Assembly (NCBI GenBank): GCA_006538405.1
Contig: BJKQ01000020.1
Location: forward strand, 328,568-392,567
Reading direction: 5' to 3'
DNA length: 64,000 nt
DNA from: Hansfordia pulvinata
Lineage: Eukaryota > Ascomycota > Sordariomycetes > Xylariales
The number at the start of each line of letters is the position of its first letter. Within the stretch, counting starts at the first letter, position 1. Both the position numbers and the translations under genes were made by a program. The notes beneath the pieces are model-generated. The model did not search any database. It saw only the letters and a program-made list of their open reading frames with translations, and was not told where the DNA came from. Positions 55,640 to 64,000 of the stretch are shown in pieces.

Positions 55640-58600
55640 TCTACAACGGCTATATCTTATAGTTTTACTTATAGACATGAACACAGATTGATACTAAGCA
55701 TGGGGCATGATACGTGACTCATATGATAAGTCATCTTATATTATAAGCTTAAAAGTTATGCAATGGGAATTTTGCTAATAAAATTAAGGGAAGGTAAACA
55801 TAACGACGATTCAAGTCTTTTATATTAAGTTAAAGTTGTCTTAATACTGAAAGATACTTTAAAGTGTTGAGAAATTCAATATAAAATAAGAAATACTTTA
55901 AATTTATAATAACTTCACGTCGAAAATAAGAAAAAATATATTAAGCTGTATATACCTTTTAAACATTTATCAAATCGCCCCCGTATAATAAAACTTATAA
56001 TAAAAGCTAATAATTATATTAACTTTCGTAATATTAACGAAAAAATAATATAAAGTATAAGATTTGAGTATAAGTTAAAGTAAGTTATATATTATTATAT
56101 ATTATTACGAACTCGATTAATAAGCTGGTAAAACGGGGTATATTAATATAAGTGGGAGACTTATAAATTAATAATTTTATAAGATAACGTTAAATTCATT
56201 ATAAATATAAGAAAAGGTAGAAATATAAGATAAGGTCACGTGATTAAAATTATTATCAAAATAATAAATAATATTTACGCTTATTATAATTATTATAATT
56301 AAAGTGATACTTATAAAAAGAAGCGTTAATAAGATAAAGGATTATAAAAAAAACGTAATTTAAGAATAATATTAAAAAAAATAAAAGATATATAAAAAAA
56401 AGGGTTTTTATATATTTAATTATTTATTACCTTAATAATCAATTTAACATTTAAGTTATTTTTAAATAAAAGTAACCTTTTAATAATAATTACTTATTAT
56501 ATATTAATATAATAACACGGCGTATATACGTTAAGTGTAATTAAAGGAAAGGATAATATATTTATAAAGTAAAACTAATTCTTACTTTTATAAAGGTAAA
56601 CAGGCGTAACTTATACGTATATATATAATAAAGGAAATCGGATTAAAATTAAAATATTATTAATATAATTATATATAAGTGGCCTTAATTATATTATATA
56701 ATAATATTATAATAATTATACTTTTTTCTTTAAAGATTAATACTTAATAAGTTAATTTATATAAAGCGTAATGTAAGTGTAATTTATATAACTGTTATTA
56801 ACCTTATTAAGTTATATTTATTAATAATTTATATGCTTTTTAATCCCTTTTTTTATTTTTATATATAATTATATTATAATAACTTTACTTTAACTTTAAA
56901 TTAAAGTAAAATTAAAGCGGCCGCCGCGGCGCTACTTTTTTATATTTGTTTATTATTATATAACCGTATTAAAAAATAATACGTTTATAAAAACGTATAA
57001 TCTTAAGATAACTTTAAATAATTATTATTATAACACGTAACCTTTATTATTTAAAAGACCGTTATTATTATGCTTATTAATAATATACGTGTAATTTAAT
57101 AATTTTATTACGATATAAATAATATGTTAATTACTTAACCGTTTATTATATACCGAGTTTATATATATTATACTTTTTACTTTTTTTTTACTTTTTACTT
57201 TTATTCTTTTTTTATTTTATTTTATAAAGTCGGATTAATTTTATACTTTTATTATATTTATTATTATTATTATTTCTTTTTATTTCTTTTTATTTTAAAA
57301 TACCTTTTATTTACTTATTATATTATAATATAACTCTTATATATTCTTTCGGTACTTTATATATTTTTTACACTCCGTGTTACGGCTTATTTTTACCTTT
57401 ATATATTTAAATTCAATATATTATTATATATAATTAATTCAGCCTTAACTTTAAAGGTTCTTTTAACGATAACGGCTTAAAAATCCTTAAAAGTTTTAAT
57501 ATATAAGATTTTAAAAAGTAAGCTTATAATAACCTTATACTTATTTATAAGCAGCCTTTACCTTATAAAGCCGGCCTTTAAAGTGGCCTTATTAATAAGT
57601 CCGACTTTTAGGGCTTTAATAACGGCCTTTATAATAAGAATTAAAGTAAGTTCCTTATTATTATTTATTATATTTAAATAAAAATTAAGGTTAACTTAAG
57701 CAATTATATAAGACTTTTTAATATAAATTAAAATTAAAAAAGGGCGAAAATAAAAATAAAAATATAATTAATAACGATATTAACAACGATAAATAAAAGG
57801 ACGTTAATAATAATAATAAAATAAATAAAAACACTTTTATTAATTATACTTTATTTAAGGTCGTGCTTAACTTTAAACGCTTTAATTAATATTTAATCCG
57901 TCCTTTTTTTATTATTAAACCTGTTTTATTATTAACTTTTAAAAAGCGAGTTTAAAATTAATTCTTTATTACTTTAAAAAGTAAAAAGTTAATACGCGCG
58001 CTCGCTTTAATAATACCGTTTTACTTAACCTTAATAACTTTATTAATATGCTTACTTTAAACGTGTTTAATTTAACTTATATGAAAACCGTTTTAACTTA
58101 TACTTATAATACTTTTAATAATAAGTAACTTCTTTTTAATAATAATAATAACGACCTTAATAATAACGATAATAATAACGATAATAACGGCGGCGGCGAC
58201 GGCGGTAATAATATTAATAATAATAATAATAAAAGATATTTTAATAATAAGTTAACTTTAATTCGGATCTTTTCGCTTTTTAATATTAATTATTTATAAT
58301 TTAACCTTTTTATCGTTATTACACTTTATAAGTATATAACCGCGAGTTTAATTTATATTTATATTAAGTTATTTTCATAACCTTAATTAATATATATTAA
58401 AGCTGCTTTAAGTTAATAAAATATAAGTATAACCTTACTTTTAACCTTTATTAAATTATAAGTATACTTTTAAAAAAGGCGGTTAATATATTAAGTATAA
58501 ATATAAAAATAAGTCGTATATTAAGGTAAGTTATATATTAAATCTTTTTTAAATTTATTTTAACTTTACGTAACCGCTTTAAGGTCTTAAGTATAAGACC

Positions 58601-61600
58601 GCGTGCTTTACTTATTTAATCGAGTTTATTAAAGACCTTATTTAAAAGCGAATCTTTAATAATAACCTTGATTATAACTTTATTATATTATTTAATTAAC
58701 GTATTAAAATAATAAATGCTTTATTTTATTTATTATAAACTTAATACTTATTAATATAAGTGGATTACGCTTATTATTATATTATTAATTATAAAAATGT
58801 TAATAAAGTTTATTTTTATATTAATTTAATTTTAAAATAATAATTAATTTATTTCTTTAATCTTAAAAGAAAATAATAACTTATAAAGGTTAAATTAATA
58901 CTTATATAATTAAAGTATAACGCTTTATCGCGCTTATATTTTTTAACACGATAAGTTCTTTTTATTAAAGTTAAATATATATTAAAGTTATATTAATATA
59001 TATATTAATATGTTTTATTTTAAACTCTTATTAAATATATTTAATATTAACGTTACTTATTATTACACGTTTATTATATTAACTTAAACTTTAATACTTA
59101 ACACTTAACGATCCGCGCTTTTATTATTAATATAAAAAAGATACTTTATAAGACTCGCCTTTTTTTTAATATTAAAAAAAGGCTTAAAGCTTAAATAGCT
59201 TAAGTTTATTAAGCTTAATTTTGATTAAGTTTTACGCCGTTAATACAGCTTTTTTAATAAGGTTTTTATAATATAAAGATAATATTTTATTAATTATAAT
59301 AATTATAATATAATATTAAGGTTTAATATATTTATAATTAATATAAAAATATAACCCGTTTATTTTATAATTTAACCCTTTTTTAAGCGGGTATTAAACG
59401 TGTATCTTATATTTTATTAATTAAGGATTTTTCTTTTATATACCTTTTTAAATTTAAACGTTTAAATAGCCTTTTACACGGTTATTATATCTTTTATTAT
59501 TATTTATTAATTATACTTATATAATTAACTTATTTACTTTATATAATAATATTACTTTTTTAATAAATAATCTTATTATTTATATGTTTTACTTTTTATT
59601 TATTATCCTTTTCAAGTTTTAAGATTAATAAGTTATTTTTTAAGTCTTTTATTTAAGGTTTAAATAATTAAATAAGAAACACGTTATATATTTAACCGTA
59701 TTACTTTAAAAGGTCGACTTAATAAACTTATAAACTTACTTAATTTATAATTTAAAAAGGCTTAATAAACTTAAATTAAATTTTATAATACTTTCATTAA
59801 AGGTTATATATAAAAATGTTATTATTTTTCTTTTTTTAAATTATTAAAGCGAGTACTTATTACTATAATACTTTTAATATTATTAAACCGCTTTTTCTTA
59901 AATTTTTTTTAATTATTAATGTAATTTTATAAGGGTTTTAAGCTTATTTTTTATTATTAATACCTCTTTTTCTTTAAAATTAACCTTAATAATTTAAAAG
60001 TGTAAACGGTATTTTATAAAAGCCTTAAAAAGCGCTTTATTAATTAATATATAAATAGTATTATTTATTATAAAGTACGTTTATAATAATAAAAAGGGTT
60101 ATATTATTATTTACTTTATTATAAAATATTATAAATAAGCTTTTAAAACTTAATTTATCTTTTTCATTTATTTATTTATTTATAAATAAAATATAATTAA
60201 GTATTATAAACGTACCTTTAAAAAAAAAGTAAAGTTTAAATTAAAATCGGTTAATGAATAACGTTCTTTAATTACTTATTATATTATTTAATAATTTAAA
60301 CTTACACTTAATCTTTATATAAAATAGCTTTATTAAGTCTTTTATTATAATAATTATATTTATAAGTTAAAAAAACGATATCTTTATAAACCGGTTAATT
60401 ATTATTAAAATAAAGTTAATTAAACTTTTATAATATAACACTTTTAATAAGCTTATAATAAAGTTTATATTTAACTCTTTTTTAAATCGGTTTAATAAAA
60501 GTAATAACTATAACTTATTATAAGGTTAATAACGTTTTACCTTCGTTTTTAAGTAAATATTGTATTTTATTATATAAGTCCTTATATTTTACTTTAAATA
60601 AGGTTAATAAAACTTATACTTTATTAATCTTTAAGTATAGTTTACTTTAAAGTGTTTTATTAATAAAGTATTATAATATATTTAAATAATTTTATCTTTT
60701 AACACGGATTTTATTAAAATATAAAAGTATTCTTTTTAATAAATAATATTATTTATATAAATACTTTAAGGATCCTTATTTAAATTACCTTTATATATAT
60801 ACGTTTTTATATATATTTAAGGTCCTTAACTCATATAAATCGAAAAAGTTTAAAAAGCCTTATAAATTACTTATTTTAATACGGCTGCTTTTTAATTATT
60901 ACTTTATAAGCTTATTCACGTATAATTATTTAAATTTAAGTATTTATACGATTTACGTTTTTATTTTTTTATATTTTTAATTTTATATTTTTTAATATAA
61001 GGTTAATATAAGGTTTATAATCTCTTTTTATTTAATTATATAATCCGGCCTTTTTAAAAAAGGATTAATTAAGTTTTACTTTTAAAGTTAATATTTAATT
61101 ATAAAATTATAAAGGCTTAAAAAAAAGAGTTATTTTACTTAACGTTTATTTAAGTATAAGGCCTTTATAAAGCTTTATAAATTATTATAATTTATTTATA
61201 CTTTTATAAAAACTTAAAGTATTAAAAGTAATGTCTTTATTACTTAAAATAAGTTATAATAATCAGTATTTTTTAATCGTTAATAATATAATAAGACTTA
61301 ATTAAAGTATACTTATAAGATTAAAAACGTTTATAAAGTGAAATTAGCCTTATTTATCTTTTTAAAAAAGAATCTTAAATATAATTAAGTTTAAAGCGTT
61401 TATTTTAATTTTAATAAGTTATTTTAAATTAAAGTGTAATAATAATAAAGCTTTTTAAAAAGTGTTAATTAAATAATAAAATAATTCTTATATAATTATA
61501 TTTAATTTTAATTATACTTTTATTAATTAAGTTTAAACCCTTTTAAAAGTTATATTAAAAGGGTAACGATAAAAAAGAAACCTTTAATAAAACGCTTATA

Positions 61601-64000
61601 AAAGTTATAAAAGTTTAAAAAGACTTAACTATTATAAACTAATATTAAAAAATGTTATTAATAATAATATCGATTTAATTAAAGTTTATTAATATATATA
61701 TATTTAAAATAATATACTTAAAAGCTTTATATAAAGGTCCGTCTTTATTAAGCGGTTAATTATAAGTTAAAGGTGTTTTATATGTTCTTTAATTAAAGTT
61801 TAAAAAATAAGGATATTATTTAAATATATTATATAAAATAAGTTAAAATAATTATTAAAGTATTATTAATATAAGATTAAAACGTAATAAAAGTATTATT
61901 AAGCTTTATAAGTATAATTAAAAACTTAAAGTGATTATATTAAATATAAAGGTGGTTTTTTATTTATTTTTTATAATATAAATTTAATAATAATCGTTTT
62001 TAAGGTCGACCTTATTAAATACTTTAACTTTTTATCACCTTATTTAATAGCTTTAAAATTAAAGTAAAGGTGTATCGATTCTTTATTATTACCTTATTAA
62101 GTCCTTTTTAATTTATATATAAGTGAGAATTATTATCTTTTTTTTAAAACGAATAAGATTAAAGCGCTTATAAGACTTTTAAAAGGCGGTTTTACTTTTT
62201 TTTATTATTTTGTTAATAAATCTTTTTAACTTTTCAAACTTATTATAAGTTAAAAGATATATTAAAAAGTATAAAGGTATAATATTAAGTAATAAGTTAA
62301 TATATAATCGGTCTTTTTATTTAATAACAAAGTGTTTTATATTATTTATTAATCGGACCTTTAAAGAAATTATTAATTAAGCTATATAAAGTATAACGTT
62401 TATAAAGGGTGGATATATACGTAATACGTAATAATATTAATATTATTTATTTTATTATATATATTATTTATAAAGCTATATAAAAGGCTTAATTAATATA
62501 TAAGTTAAGCCGTGAAAGCGGTTAACTTAACACTTATAAGTATTATTTACGGCCGTTAAGGCTAGTAAATTAAATTAAAATAAGCTTAATTTTAACTTAT
62601 ATAATTAAACACGTAATAAGTACGTGTATAAGAGTATAATTAATAATTATAATTAAAGTGTATTTAATATTAATTATCTTTCTTTTTAATTAAACTCCGT
62701 ACGTGCGCTTTAAGCAATTTATATTAAATAAACTGCTTTAAAATACCTTTATATTAACTTAAAAATAAATATAAGATAAAAGGGTTAAGCCCTTTATATA
62801 TAAGGTAAAGTGCTTTTAAATAAGTGTTATATTTTTTAAAAATAAGTTGCTTATATAAATTAAAATAAGAAATGTATTAAAATAAATAATTATAATTAAT
62901 TAAAAGTTAAGGATTTATATTAAATTATCTTTAAATATAAGCGTGTAATTAATAATCGAGATTTAAGGTAAACTTTAAGCTTAATTGAGTAATAAATAAA
63001 AAAGAGGTCGTTTTAACCAGTTACTTAAAAAGGTGCCGGCCGTGTGAACTCGAAGTTATATACCTTTAATTTAATAAGTTATTTAAGCGGTTAATTAATG
63101 ACTTAATAAATTAATAATAATAGCTTAAAACGGTTAAAAATACTTTTAAACTTAAAAATTATTATAAGTTATATAGCTTATAAATTAATAATAACCTTAT
63201 TATTAATATTATTCTTAAATCGAGGTTAAGCGTTAAAATATATTCTTATACTTTTTATTATCTTGTTAATTAATTAAGTTCTTTTTTTTATAATCTTTAC
63301 TTTATTAAGTTATTTAATAATATATTATAAAAAAAAAGTAAGCTTTTCTTAACCGTATACGCGAGAAGTTTACACGCTTATTAAATTAATTAATTTTAAC
63401 CTCTTATAAATAAAAGTAAGTCGAATTCGTTAATTACCGTCCGAATCCTTTTTCTTCTTTTTTATATATATATACTTTAATTTACTTAAACTTACTTATC
63501 TTTTTTTAACTTTATATTAACTTTAAGTAAATTATAATATTAATTATACCTTTAATTATAATTATTATTATCACTTTTATTTATTAAATATAAAGTTAAC
63601 TTATTTAATAATAATAAAAGTATCTTTTTAATTTATTAATATTATAAGCTTTTATACGGCTTTATCACCTTTTTTATACTTATATATAACGCTTATTTAT
63701 TTATTCGTATCTTACTTTTATTATAGCTTTATTAATAGAAAAGTCTTAAATTAAACATTCGATCTTTATAATCCTTTTAATTATACTTCCCTTTACGATA
63801 ATCAGGCCTTAAAGCTTAACTTTTCTTTAACGCTCCGCTTATTTAAGCCGGCTTTACTTTTAATTATTATATTTTGTGTTAATTTAATAAATTAAGCTTT
63901 AATAACTCGATTCATTTAAGTACTTAATTATTATTATAAAAAAATGACACTTTTATAATCTTTTTACTTATAATATCTTTTTTAAAGCAAACCGCGATCT
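55640..64000. other. Extremely AT-rich, RIP-like isochore
   Basis: More than 8 kb built mostly of TTA, TAA and ATA words. By eye CA and TG are nearly absent, while CG survives (for example the GC core at 56919-56933 and GGTGCCGGCCGTG at 63032-63044). That is what CpA-specific repeat-induced point mutation leaves behind. Residual GAT/GGC-type trinucleotide tracts near 58140-58210 hint at former low-complexity coding sequence. Stops occur in every frame and no open frame of useful length remains. The original element cannot be named; a transposon array, a subtelomere or part of a centromere are all possible. Confidence 0.85.

Noticed and set aside
55640..64000. Mitochondrial DNA or a mitochondrial insertion, because of the extreme AT content
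   Set aside because: No mitochondrial gene, tRNA or open frame is present. Loss of CA/TG with survival of CG fits RIP better.

Overview
The window is nuclear DNA of a filamentous ascomycete (Pezizomycotina, most likely Sordariomycetes). The genes carry short introns of roughly 50-190 nt with GTRAGT-type donors. The gene space is GC-rich. The last ~8.4 kb is an extremely AT-rich isochore with the dinucleotide pattern of repeat-induced point mutation (RIP). The products are typical of this group: a fungal DUF6594 membrane protein, a Hsp70-like ATPase with a long disordered N-terminus, a Sqt1-type ribosome-assembly WD40 protein, a MARVEL membrane protein, a fungal thaumatin-like protein and a highly reducing polyketide synthase.

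Layout. 0.4-13.4 kb holds a secreted beta-propeller protein (-), a secreted alpha/beta-hydrolase (+), a gutted aldo/keto reductase pseudogene (+), a GPI-anchored thaumatin-like protein (-), a small acidic hypothetical protein (-) and a DUF6594 protein (+). 14.5-17.3 kb holds the Hsp70-like gene (-). 17.3-25.1 kb is a gene-poor stretch with no recognisable gene and many copies of the octamer TACTCGTA/TACGAGTA. 25.1-39.8 kb holds a charged hypothetical protein (-), the Sqt1 homologue (+), a tautomerase-fold protein (+), a small secreted acidic protein (-), an 87-residue spliced Cys/His zinc-binding protein (-) and the MARVEL protein (+). 42.2-50.3 kb is one intact-looking KS-AT-DH-cMT-ER-KR-ACP polyketide synthase with no tailoring, regulator or transporter gene beside it in this window. 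It is followed by two small secreted effector-like proteins (51.0 and 55.3 kb). One carries an exactly duplicated cysteine module. The other sits in a ~0.7-kb GC island inside AT-rich DNA, just before the RIP-like block.

A caution for any gene model here: at least eleven conserved reading frames break at G/C-rich sites, and every break is resolved by one missing base. They hit housekeeping genes (Hsp70-like, Sqt1) as well as accessory ones. The likeliest explanation is base-calling or assembly deletions, not pseudogenisation. The aldo/keto reductase is different: its barrel core is really absent.

No tRNA, rRNA, CRISPR array or intact transposon could be supported.
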